A DNA stretch of 9,835 bases from Sphingomonadales bacterium (GCA_025360285.1 JANYCM010000323.1:1-9835); one strand, 5' to 3'. Counted from the stretch's first letter, positions 1 through 5,607 are shown. A program made the numbers and translations. The notes: generated by a model from the letters alone, not told the origin.

Positions 1-700
1 GGAATAGTTCGAGATTGTCACCGCGCACCCGGAAATTGCCGCGGGCAAAGCCCTGGTCATTGCGCTTGTATTGCAGCGATACGAGTTTCCGGATGATTTC
101 CCCCCGGTCGGCACTTTCGCCTTTCTTGAGGGAAAAGGTCATCGCCGAATAGGTTTCGACCGAACCGATACCGTAAATGCAACTTACTGATGCGACGATG
201 ATGACGTCGTCGCGTTCCAATAGCGAACGCGTCGCCGAATGGCGCATCCGGTCAATGGCTTCGTTAACCGAAGATTCCTTTTCGATATAGGTATCGGAAC
301 GCGGCACATAGGCTTCCGGTTGGTAATAATCGTAATAGGAGACAAAATATTCAACAGCATTATTGGGAAAGAAGCTTTTGAATTCGCCATAAAGCTGCGC
401 CGCCAATATCTTGTTGGGCGCCAGGATCAATGCCGGGCGCTGGACGGCCTCGATAACCTTGGCGACGGTATAGGTCTTGCCCGATCCGGTGACGCCGAGC
501 AGCACCTGGTCGCGTTCGCCCTCATTCGCCTGGGCCACCAATTCGGCGATGGCGGTGGGTTGATCGCCGGCCGGCACATAGTCACTGACGATCGTAAAGC
601 GTTGACCGCCTTCGGATTTTTCCGGCCGCACCGGGCGATGCGGCACAAAGTCCGCAGCGGTTTCGGGTTCGGCGAGGCTGGTGCGAATCGTGATGGCCAT
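1..700 (-). CDS. uvrB: UvrABC excinuclease subunit B, N-terminal part (cut by window edge)
   Basis: UvrB is the DNA-damage verification helicase of nucleotide excision repair. It is loaded by UvrA and then recruits UvrC for incision. The minus strand from ATG at 700 reads 233 codons without a stop to the window edge. Visible marks are the Walker A loop GVTGSGKT at residues 69-76, the APNKILAAQLYGE block at about 94-106, and the damage-probing beta-hairpin region starting with YYDYYQPEAY at about 122-131. VASVSCIYG and RNDQGFARGNFRVRGD follow near the cut. These match UvrB closely, so the identity is firm. The protein has about 30 residues before the conserved FxxxSDYxPAGDQPxAI block that the E. 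coli protein lacks. No strong Shine-Dalgarno precedes the ATG. The helicase motifs beyond residue 233 and the C-terminal UvrC-binding domain lie outside the window. A LexA-box-like site lies 19-33 bases upstream. Confidence 0.97.
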   Translation of the reverse strand, partial: MAITIRTSLAEPETAADFVPHRPVRPEKSEGGQRFTIVSDYVPAGDQPTAIAELVAQANEGERDQVLLGVTGSGKTYTVAKVIEAVQRPALILAPNKILAAQLYGEFKSFFPNNAVEYFVSYYDYYQPEAYVPRSDTYIEKESSVNEAIDRMRHSATRSLLERDDVIIVASVSCIYGIGSVETYSAMTFSLKKGESADRGEIIRKLVSLQYKRNDQGFARGNFRVRGDNLELF

Positions 701-718
701 GATGCCAATATGGGGCAG

Positions 719-733
719 GGTCGCCTTTTGTTC
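719..733. promoter_or_regulatory. Possible LexA (SOS) operator upstream of uvrB
   Basis: GGTC-N7-GTTC is one mismatch from the alphaproteobacterial LexA box GTTC-N7-GTTC. It sits 19-33 bases before the uvrB ATG, in a short non-coding gap. uvrB is a recognised SOS gene in many bacteria. The site is short and imperfect, so chance is a real alternative. Confidence 0.35.
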
Positions 734-853
734 CAGCCCTGCGGCGACGGGTGAAACACGGGCTTTTCGGGGAGGTCTTGCGGGCGTGGCGGTATCGCGA
801 CCGGGGATTTGGGGTATCGCCGCCGGGTGTCGCGGTGGTTGGCCCGGTTGTGG

Positions 854-879
854 CGGGGCCGCGGCCGGATTTCGCCCCG
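854..879. other. GC-rich hairpin just after the cytochrome b561 stop
   Basis: CGGGGC (854-859) pairs with GCCCCG (874-879) around a 14-base loop that itself contains a GGCCGCGGCC palindrome. It starts 3 bases beyond the minus-strand TAA of the b561 gene, where a terminator would be expected. No T tract follows on the minus strand, so it is at best a weak or Rho-assisted end. The rest of 701-882 shows no gene. Confidence 0.25.
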
Positions 880-882
880 ATT

Positions 883-1608
883 TTACCGCGCCATCCGCCG
901 GATCACCGTCACCGCCCCGGCCAGATGCGCCGCCAACAACAGCGCCAGCAGCGCCGGCAGGCCGACCCGGTGCAGCGCTTCGGCCCCCGCCGACGCCGGC
1001 AGGTGCAGGCCCAGCACCGGCGCCAGCGCCAGCCCGGTCAGCACCAGCGCGATGAGCACGGCATAGAGCAGGCCATGCGCCGCCCGCACCAGCGGCGGGT
1101 TGGCCGGTGCCGGCCGCGCCAGCCGCTCGCCCAGGCGCACCAGCACCAGCGCGCCCACCGCCAGGCCGATCGCCATGTGCGTCGCGAGGAACTCGGCGCG
1201 GTCAGGGCGGCCGCTCGGCAGCACGCGGACGAACTGCCCCATGGTGAACGCCGGGATGATCAGCGCGGCGCTCGCCCAGTGCAGCCCGCGGCCGATCTGG
1301 CCATAGGCCGCGCCGGTGCTGCGAAACGGCGGGGCGGGGGCGGCGCGGCGCCAGGTGAACGGCAGGCTCGCCACCAGCATCAGCGCGCCAAGGCCAATCA
1401 GCCCGCCTTCGATGTTGAGCAGCAGCGGTGTGCGATCACCCGCCGGCACAGCGGCAAAGGTGCCATCCTGGTTGGCCAGCACGATCGACCAGGCAAGAAA
1501 CCCCATCGCCGTCGCCGCGCACAGCCGCCCCAGCGCCCGCAACCAGCCGGCCCGGGCGTTGACGGTAAGCGCCAGCAGCAGCGCCAGCCCGAGATAAAAG
1601 CTTGTCAT
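883..1608 (-). CDS. Cytochrome b561-type membrane protein with extra N-terminal helices
   Basis: Predicted 241-residue inner-membrane di-haem protein that would pass electrons across or within the membrane. The C-terminal half (about 102-241) has the bacterial cytochrome b561 pattern: GRGLHW with H110, ATHMAIG with H144, AAHGLLY with H178, and H213 and H228 near the end. Four of these five histidines should bind the two haems. Hydrophobic segments there fit four transmembrane helices. The first ~95 residues add about three further hydrophobic segments (near 3-16, 25-45 and 62-84), so the protein is longer than the usual 170-190 residues of the family. I chose ATG 1608 because AAGGGGCG lies at the right distance. 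ATG 1629 (weaker AAGGTGG) and TTG 1644 are in-frame alternatives adding 7 and 12 residues. The partner redox enzyme is not in the window. Confidence 0.85.
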   Translation of the reverse strand: MTSFYLGLALLLALTVNARAGWLRALGRLCAATAMGFLAWSIVLANQDGTFAAVPAGDRTPLLLNIEGGLIGLGALMLVASLPFTWRRAAPAPPFRSTGAAYGQIGRGLHWASAALIIPAFTMGQFVRVLPSGRPDRAEFLATHMAIGLAVGALVLVRLGERLARPAPANPPLVRAAHGLLYAVLIALVLTGLALAPVLGLHLPASAGAEALHRVGLPALLALLLAAHLAGAVTVIRRMAR

Positions 1609-1611
1609 CGC

Positions 1612-1649
1612 GCCCCTTGCAGCCGACATCACCACCTTGTGCAAGGGGC
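1612..1649. promoter_or_regulatory. Perfect 10-bp inverted repeat covering the b561 ribosome binding site
   Basis: GCCCCTTGCA (1612-1621) and TGCAAGGGGC (1640-1649) are perfect reverse complements separated by 18 bases. In a minus-strand transcript the 3' arm contains the AAGGGG ribosome binding site 3-9 bases before ATG 1608, so folding would hide it. It could equally be a protein operator between the divergent b561 and helix-turn-helix genes. Confidence 0.5.
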
Positions 1650-1672
1650 TGCGACCTCAGGGAGCGTTGGAC

Positions 1673-1852
1673 GTGGGCGAAAGATTCGAACGCCACAAAC
1701 AGGCCTGGACCAGTGACGAGGTGCAAAAGCTGCACATCTTGGCCAAAAAGGGCATGCCGCTGCGCGCGATCGCCAAGGCGCTGACCCGCAGCGAGGAATC
1801 GACCAAGGCGCGGGCGAAGCTGGACGGGTTGGGGATTACGGCGCTGCGTTAA
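1673..1852 (+). CDS. Small helix-turn-helix (Myb/SANT-like) protein
   Basis: A 59-residue basic protein starting at GTG 1673, 8 bases after a good AGGGAG ribosome binding site (1659-1664). TTG 1667 is in frame but too close to that site. The core (about residues 11-55) reads WTSDEVQKLHILAKKGMP, then LRAIAKALTRSEESTKARAK. This is a tryptophan-led helix, a glycine turn and a serine/arginine-rich recognition-like helix, as in short Myb/SANT-like or GcrA-like DNA-binding proteins of alphaproteobacteria. DNA binding is inferred from this pattern only. It diverges from the b561 gene across 64 bases holding the inverted repeat, so it could regulate that gene. The unknown gene at 1882 follows after 29 bases and may be co-transcribed. 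Confidence 0.7.
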   Translation: MGERFERHKQAWTSDEVQKLHILAKKGMPLRAIAKALTRSEESTKARAKLDGLGITALR

Positions 1853-1881
1853 CAATCTTGTTGGCAAAGGGGTTCGCGGAC

Positions 1882-2148
1882 ATGCCATCTGAATCGCTGC
1901 GCCTGGACCAACTCAGCGCAGGTCTAATCGATGTCTGGAACCAGGCGGGAATTGATCTGGACATCAGGGTGACCGCCCCATTTGAATTGTCGAGGGATAG
2001 CGGTCGCCCAATTCTATGCGAGGCAATGGTCCATTATTTTGGATCGGCTTATGGAGCGGTTGTCGTCAGCGCGAAGACTGAACGCCGCATTCGTGAGGCG
2101 TGCCGGCTAATTCAATCGGTCGGCTACCTAGGATATCAAATCTGTTAG
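1882..2148 (+). CDS. Hypothetical protein, 88 residues
   Basis: I do not recognise this gene. The start is ATG 1882, 10 bases after AAAGGGG (1865-1871); a TTG at 1858 is possible but leaves no room for a binding site. The protein looks soluble, with no signal peptide or membrane helix. It has an acidic/polar N-terminal part, then a block around ILCEAMVHYFGSAYGAVVV (about residues 44-62), a charged helix-like stretch (KTERRIREACRL) and a hydrophobic end (YLGYQIC). Codon use differs from neighbouring genes: AGG arginine, CTA leucine and GGA glycine codons occur, and GC content is lower. That fits a recently acquired gene or a weakly expressed one. The open frame and binding site support coding, but I cannot exclude a chance frame. 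Confidence 0.6.
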   Translation: MPSESLRLDQLSAGLIDVWNQAGIDLDIRVTAPFELSRDSGRPILCEAMVHYFGSAYGAVVVSAKTERRIREACRLIQSVGYLGYQIC

Positions 2149-2375
2149 ATCCCGGAGAATCGCCACCACCAAGCCCGGCGCGTCACCGAACGGCAGGCAG
2201 AAAATATAGTGATGCCGGCAAGGAACCTTTCGTCGGCTGCGGTGCAGTGCGGTCGTATCCTTGAAGGCGCCGGGGGTCAGGACCTGTCAGTTCCAAGACC
2301 CGTCTTGGCCCGGGGCTGGCAAAGGGCAGGGAGCGTTTTGCAAGGCTTTGCACCGCCTGTCACGCCAAGATGGGA

Positions 2376-2424
2376 CGGCCGGGCCTTTGCGGCACTGTGG
2401 ATACGGGCGTTCGCCAGCATGACG
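2376..2424 (+). repeat. 49-base intergenic repeat, copy A
   Basis: Aligns without gaps to 3361-3409 in the same orientation, with 39 of 49 positions identical by my count. The core is GGATAC, then CGTT, GCCAG and ATGACG. The unit resembles the degenerate hairpin type ATACCGGC...GCCGGTAT scattered through many proteobacterial genomes. The two copies lie on either side of the PEP-CTERM gene. Confidence 0.65.
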
Positions 2425-2431
2425 GACTTTT

Positions 2432-2564
2432 TCGCAGGGGAGGCGAGACGCGCGGCGTCGCCAAGGCAATTTTCCTCGCGCGGCGGGTGAGGGTGTTCGC
2501 AAGTGCCGTCTCAAGAGAACACCCTCACCCGGGCCGCCTTCGGCGTCTCTCGCCTCTCCCGCAG
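2432..2564. repeat. Long imperfect inverted repeat (paired REP-like element)
   Basis: The inner arms GGGTGAGGGTGTTC (2485-2498) and GAACACCCTCACCC (2517-2530) are perfect complements around an 18-base loop. Outside them GAGGCGAGACGC (2440-2451) matches the reverse complement of 2543-2556 apart from a two-base insertion, and similarity continues to about 2432 and 2564. The left arm carries extra sequence near 2452-2484. This reads as two diverged copies of one unit facing each other, as in BIME-type REP pairs. Confidence 0.65.
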
Positions 2565-2574
2565 GCGGGAGAGG
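2553..2574. repeat. Perfect 10-bp palindrome, REP-like hairpin
   Basis: CCTCTCCCGC, AG, GCGGGAGAGG. It lies 22 bases beyond the stop of the PEP-CTERM gene. It may protect or end that minus-strand transcript, but there is no T tract on either side. This palindrome type is common between genes in proteobacteria. Confidence 0.7.
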
Positions 2575-2595
2575 ATAGATGGCAGCAACAATCAT

Positions 2596-3126
2596 TTACA
2601 TCGTCTGCTTCGTATAAGGTTTCGAACGGCGCAGCGACACGCCGACAATCGCAAAGCCGCTCAGCAACATGATCCAATTGCCCGGTTCCGGCACCTGGGA
2701 CACATGATATTTTCCCGCTTCCAGATCGGCGATCGGGATGATCTTCTCGCGGCCGTCTTTCAGAATTGATGTAAAGGTTGCGTAGGAATGCAGCACGCCG
2801 CCTTGCGTCCACCAGGCTTTGTCAATGATGTTTTTCGTGGCGGCCGCTGTTCCGGACGAAATTGTTATGTCTTCAAAGCACAGCTTGGCCGGTGGTTTCG
2901 TGAAGGTGCCGGTATAGGTCGATTCGTATGACCCATTGTCCTCGACCGGGTCGGCCGGCGCACCCCATGAATCGGACTTGTGCTTGAAGGGTGTCAGTGA
3001 CTGGACGTGAAAATCGTCGGCACCTTCGGGTTTGGCGCCAACCGCCGCCGGGAAATCGACGCAGGCCTTGCCAAAGGCGGGCGATCCGATGACGACAGCG
3101 AGCACTATGAGAAGCGATTTGTTCAT
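2596..3126 (-). CDS. PEP-CTERM sorting-domain secreted protein
   Basis: A 176-residue exported protein of unknown function. Residues 1-19 form a signal peptide (lysine, hydrophobic core, small residues SPAFGKA). The C-terminal end is a PEP-CTERM tail: VPEP at 145-148, W151, a hydrophobic stretch to about 165, then RR at 166-167. In this system the tail keeps the protein in the membrane until an exosortase cuts near PEP. The mature part has C22 and one more cysteine in KLCFED, which could form a disulphide, and repeated Tyr/Thr/Ser patches. Unusually, nine residues follow the arginine pair. No exosortase is in the window, as expected for scattered PEP-CTERM substrates. ATG 3126 has a GGGAG site 7 bases upstream. 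The gene is less GC-rich than its neighbours. It is flanked by two copies of a 49-base repeat. Confidence 0.88.
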   Translation of the reverse strand: MNKSLLIVLAVVIGSPAFGKACVDFPAAVGAKPEGADDFHVQSLTPFKHKSDSWGAPADPVEDNGSYESTYTGTFTKPPAKLCFEDITISSGTAAATKNIIDKAWWTQGGVLHSYATFTSILKDGREKIIPIADLEAGKYHVSQVPEPGNWIMLLSGFAIVGVSLRRSKPYTKQTM

Positions 3127-3152
3127 CCCGACACTCCCAATGTTACAGATTT

Positions 3153-3180
3153 ATGATATATTTTCTAATGTGACGTTCAA
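3153..3180 (-). promoter_or_regulatory. Likely sigma-70-type promoter for the PEP-CTERM gene
   Basis: On the minus strand TTGAAC (3180-3175) and TATCAT (3158-3153) are separated by 16 bases in an AT-rich stretch. The -10 lies 26 bases before ATG 3126, giving a short leader that contains the GGGAG binding site. Other AT-rich placements are possible. Confidence 0.45.
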
Positions 3181-3243
3181 GTGAAATAAATCGCAATAAT
3201 ATCAAACGAATAGACTTGTAATTTAACATGGCACGCGAATAAT

Positions 3244-3273
3244 TTTCGGGATTTTCGTGCTTCTGTCCCGAAA
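3244..3273. repeat. 8-bp inverted repeat in AT-rich upstream region
   Basis: TTTCGGGA (3244-3251) and TCCCGAAA (3266-3273) are perfect complements around 14 bases, with further T-rich and A-rich flanks. It lies between two divergent genes, so an operator is possible, but nothing shows what would bind it. Confidence 0.4.
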
Positions 3274-3360
3274 TTTTCATTATATGGGCGACGGCCTGTA
3301 TTCGCTGCGGACAGCGGCGCGTTGCGGGACGTTGCAGCATCCGTGGTGCAGGGTCAGTGC

Positions 3361-3409
3361 CGGTCAGGCCTTTTCGGCGCGGCGGATACCGACGTTTGCC
3401 AGTATGACG
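3361..3409 (+). repeat. 49-base intergenic repeat, copy B
   Basis: Direct, ungapped partner of 2376-2424 (39 of 49 identical). Differences are mostly C/T and G/A exchanges, as expected from long independent decay. The core GGATACCGACGTTTGCCAGT is an imperfect palindrome. It lies about 110 bases before the amidohydrolase start. Confidence 0.65.
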
Positions 3410-3519
3410 ATGCGTGGATTGGGTGATGGGCTTTGTAGATTTCAACAGCGCGCAGCCGCCTCTGGACGCCGCGTATCGTCCCATATAGGCTTGTGGCGTC
3501 GCAATCAGGACGTTTGCCC

Positions 3520-5028
3520 ATGACCATATTCGATCGCCCGCTCTCGCGCCGACACTTTGCCACGGCCGCCGCGGCGCTGGCTGTGGCGCCGGCGCTGATG
3601 GCGGCGGGGGAGGGGTTCGATATCGTCATCGAGGGCGGCCGGGTGATGGACCCGGAGACGGGGTTCGATGGTATCGCCAATGTCGGCATCAAGGCCGGGC
3701 GGATTGCGGCGATCGGGCCGGGCCCGCTCAAAGGCGCGCGTGCCATTGATGCGCGCGGGCTGGTGGTGGCGCCGGGGTTCATCGATCTTCATGCGCATGG
3801 CCAGACTCTGCCCGACAGTGACCTTCAGGCGCGTGACGGGGTCACGACGGCGCTGGAACTGGAAGGCGGGGTCTACCGCGTCGCGCCCTTCCTGGCGGCG
3901 CGGGCCGGCAAGGCGCGGATCAATTTCGGCGCCAGTGTCGGCCACCGCGATCTGCGGGTGTTCATTGCGACGGGGCTCGATCGGTCATCGGGCACCACCG
4001 ATGCCGCGGCGCTGGCCGATGCCATCAAGCGCGAGCAGGAATGGGCCTATACGCGTTTCGATACGGCGCAGATCGACCGGATGTGCGCCATCGTGCGCAG
4101 CGAGATTGCCGCTGGCGGGCTGGGCATCGGCCTGATGCCCGAATATCTGCCGGCGACCAGCCGGGAGGAGATGCAGGCGCTGTTCCGCACCTCGGCCGCG
4201 ACGAAAGCGCCGATCTTCACCCATGTTCGCCGCTCCGATACCGCAAAGGGCGATGGCCCGGTGGCGCCGGTGGAGGAGGTGATTGCCGATGCCGCCGCCA
4301 CCGGGGCGCCGCTGCACCTGTGCCATATCGGTAGCAAGGCGCTGGGGGCGATCGACCCGATTTTGGCGCTGATCCACGGCGCGCGTGATCATGGCATGGA
4401 TATCAGCACCGAAGTCTATCCCTATACCGCCGGCAGCACGCTTTTGGGCAGCGCGCTGTTCGATCAGGGCTGGCAGGGCCGCATGGGCGGCGATTATGGC
4501 GATATCGAATGGGCGTTGACCGGCGAGCGGCTGACCGAGGCGAGTTTCACCAGATACCGGCGTGAGAACCCCGCCGGCTGGGCAATTTTGCACATCATTC
4601 CCGAACGCACCGTCGATATCGCCATGGCCGATCCGCTGGTGATGATCGCGTCGGACGGGGTGCCGTTCATCAATGGTCGCGGCCATCCGCGCGGTGCCGG
4701 GACCTTTGCGCGGACGCTTGGGGTCTATGTGCGGGAGCGCAAGCTGCTCGGGCTGATGACGGCGCTGCGCAAGATGACGCTGATGCCGGCGCAGCGGCTG
4801 GAAGTGATTGCGCCGTCGATGAAGCGCAAGGGCCGGGTGCAACCGGGCTGTGACGCCGACTTGACCCTGTTCGACCCGGCGGCGGTGATTGACCGGGCGA
4901 CCTTTGCCGCGCCGGCGACGCCGTCGGCGGGGATTCCCTGGGTGCTGGTGGGCGGGGTGCCGGTGGTGGCGCGCGGCGCGATCGTGGCGGGGGCGTTGCC
5001 GGGGCAGGCGGTAAGGGCGGGGGTTTGA
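3520..5028 (+). CDS. Tat-exported D-aminoacylase-like amidohydrolase
   Basis: A 502-residue metal-dependent hydrolase of the N-acyl-D-amino-acid deacylase branch of the amidohydrolase superfamily, probably cleaving an N-acyl or dipeptide-like amide in the periplasm. A twin-arginine signal, LSRRHFATAAAALAVAPALM, spans residues 8-27. The beta-sandwich start (FDIVIEGGRVMDPETG) leads into HxH at H91/H93. Then come H235 (THVRRS), H266/H269 (HLCHIG), D379 (ASDGVP) and the family C-terminal pattern HPRGAGTFAR...RKMTLMPAQRL...GCDADLTLFDP...DRATF. Where D-aminoacylases have a metal-ligand cysteine after GVTT, this protein has ELEGG (E113/E115), so substrate and metal centre may differ. ATG 3520 is 9 bases after AGGA and puts the RR motif near the N-terminus; GTG 3493 is a poorer start. 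The gene stands alone and converges on the Gre-family gene. Confidence 0.88.
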   Translation: MTIFDRPLSRRHFATAAAALAVAPALMAAGEGFDIVIEGGRVMDPETGFDGIANVGIKAGRIAAIGPGPLKGARAIDARGLVVAPGFIDLHAHGQTLPDSDLQARDGVTTALELEGGVYRVAPFLAARAGKARINFGASVGHRDLRVFIATGLDRSSGTTDAAALADAIKREQEWAYTRFDTAQIDRMCAIVRSEIAAGGLGIGLMPEYLPATSREEMQALFRTSAATKAPIFTHVRRSDTAKGDGPVAPVEEVIADAAATGAPLHLCHIGSKALGAIDPILALIHGARDHGMDISTEVYPYTAGSTLLGSALFDQGWQGRMGGDYGDIEWALTGERLTEASFTRYRRENPAGWAILHIIPERTVDIAMADPLVMIASDGVPFINGRGHPRGAGTFARTLGVYVRERKLLGLMTALRKMTLMPAQRLEVIAPSMKRKGRVQPGCDADLTLFDPAAVIDRATFAAPATPSAGIPWVLVGGVPVVARGAIVAGALPGQAVRAGV

Positions 5029-5033
5029 TTGAC

Positions 5034-5081
5034 TCCCTCCCCGCAGCCGTCAGGCGACGCCTTCGCGTCAACGGGGAGGGA
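5034..5081. terminator. Nested hairpin between convergent genes, probable bidirectional terminator
   Basis: The outer arms TCCCTCCCCG (5034-5043) and CGGGGAGGGA (5072-5081) are perfect complements; inside them GACGC-CTTC-GCGTC (5056-5069) makes a second stem. It fills the 54-base gap between the amidohydrolase stop and the Gre-family stop. There is no long T tract, only AATTAA on the right, so termination is inferred from place and structure. It may also be a member of a genome repeat. Confidence 0.5.
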
Positions 5082-5082
5082 A

Positions 5083-5562
5083 TTAAGAGACTTCGGTAAT
5101 CTCGATCTCCTGCCCCGCCAGGGCCACCACATCGCCCACCCGCTTGCCCATCACCGCCCGCGCCAGCGGCGAGACGTATGACACGCTCCCCGTCGCTGGA
5201 TCGGCCTCATCATCGCCGACGATGCGATAGGTTTGTTGGCGCCCGTCGGCGCGTTCGAAGCTGACGGTGCTGCCGAAACCGGCGCTGCCATCGGCGGGGC
5301 GGGCTTCGACCAACTGCGCGCTGGCGCGGCGGGCTGACCAATAGCGCAGATCACGGGTGGCGATGGCCATGGCGCTGCGATCGGCGCTGATCTCGCCGCC
5401 GGCGCGGGCGGCATCCCAGGCGGCGCGGGCGGTGGTGAGCGCCGTATCGATGGCGGCGAGGCCCTGCGGCGTTACCAGATTGGCATGGGCGGGGATCGGG
5501 CGGTCGGGCAGATTGGCGGCGACCGCCTCCGCATCCGATTCTCTGGTGAAGGCGACACTCAT
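5083..5562 (-). CDS. GreA/GreB-family transcription elongation factor-like protein
   Basis: A 159-residue cytosolic protein likely to bind the secondary channel of RNA polymerase. The C-terminal domain (about 95-159) is Gre-type: GFGSTVSFER, YRIVGDDEADPATGSVSYVSPLARAVMGKRVGDVV, ending in EIEITEV. The N-terminal part is an extension (MSVAFTRESD... to about 25), then HANLVTPQGL and a helical region with RDLRYWSARRASAQL (70-84), where Gre proteins have their coiled coil. The GreA/GreB tip DLKENAEY is not conserved; the matching place reads GEISADRSA (56-64), with only E57 and D61 acidic. Transcript cleavage activity is therefore uncertain, and an inhibitory or regulatory role is possible. ATG 5562 is chosen because the MSVAF start is typical of this group, although no Shine-Dalgarno is visible. 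It diverges from the serine hydrolase across 45 bases. Confidence 0.85.
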   Translation of the reverse strand: MSVAFTRESDAEAVAANLPDRPIPAHANLVTPQGLAAIDTALTTARAAWDAARAGGEISADRSAMAIATRDLRYWSARRASAQLVEARPADGSAGFGSTVSFERADGRQQTYRIVGDDEADPATGSVSYVSPLARAVMGKRVGDVVALAGQEIEITEVS

Positions 5563-5607
5563 TTGGGGGATATGGCGGGTGGGGCGCGGGCTGGCTAGGG
5601 TGGTGTG

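Larger units (their letters stand above)
2149..2595. other. Non-coding stretch rich in palindromic repeats
   Basis: There is no convincing gene in these 447 bases. Open frames here are short, overlap the repeats, and translate to biased sequence. The stretch holds a 7-bp perfect hairpin (CCAAGAC-CC-GTCTTGG, 2293-2308), one copy of a 49-base repeat (2376-2424), and a large imperfect inverted repeat (about 2432-2564) ending in a tight palindrome (2553-2574). It separates two tail-to-tail genes, a typical place for REP-like elements. Confidence 0.7.
3127..3519. other. Non-coding stretch between divergent genes
   Basis: The first ~170 bases are strikingly AT-rich for this window and should hold the PEP-CTERM promoter and possibly an opposite one for the amidohydrolase. 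An 8-bp hairpin is at 3244-3273 and repeat copy B at 3361-3409. Short open frames across it on both strands run through the repeat and have no family pattern, so I do not call genes. Confidence 0.6.

Noticed and set aside
751..1716. Long plus-strand open frame (321 codons) opposite the b561 gene
   Set aside because: Its product is a monotonous Arg/Gln/His/Pro sequence, the usual shadow of a GC-rich gene on the other strand. The minus strand has clear b561 histidine motifs.
2293..2308. CCAAGAC-CC-GTCTTGG as a terminator of the 1882-2148 gene
   Set aside because: It lies about 145 bases beyond the stop and no T tract follows. It is kept only as part of the repeat-rich stretch.
2209..2812. Several open frames of about 90-100 codons in the repeat-rich gap
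   Set aside because: Their products are translations of REP-like palindromes, and some run into the PEP-CTERM gene in the wrong frame.
3214..3245. TTGTAA and ATAATT about 17 bases apart as a promoter for the amidohydrolase
   Set aside because: The matches are weak in an AT-rich stretch and would leave a leader of nearly 300 bases crossing the repeat.
3143..3523. Short open frames on both strands upstream of the amidohydrolase
   Set aside because: They run through the 49-base repeat and an AT-rich promoter region and have no ribosome binding site or recognisable family.
3985..4842. Minus-strand open frame (285 codons) inside the amidohydrolase
   Set aside because: The plus-strand amidohydrolase motifs run through the entire region; the reverse product is Arg/His-rich shadow sequence.
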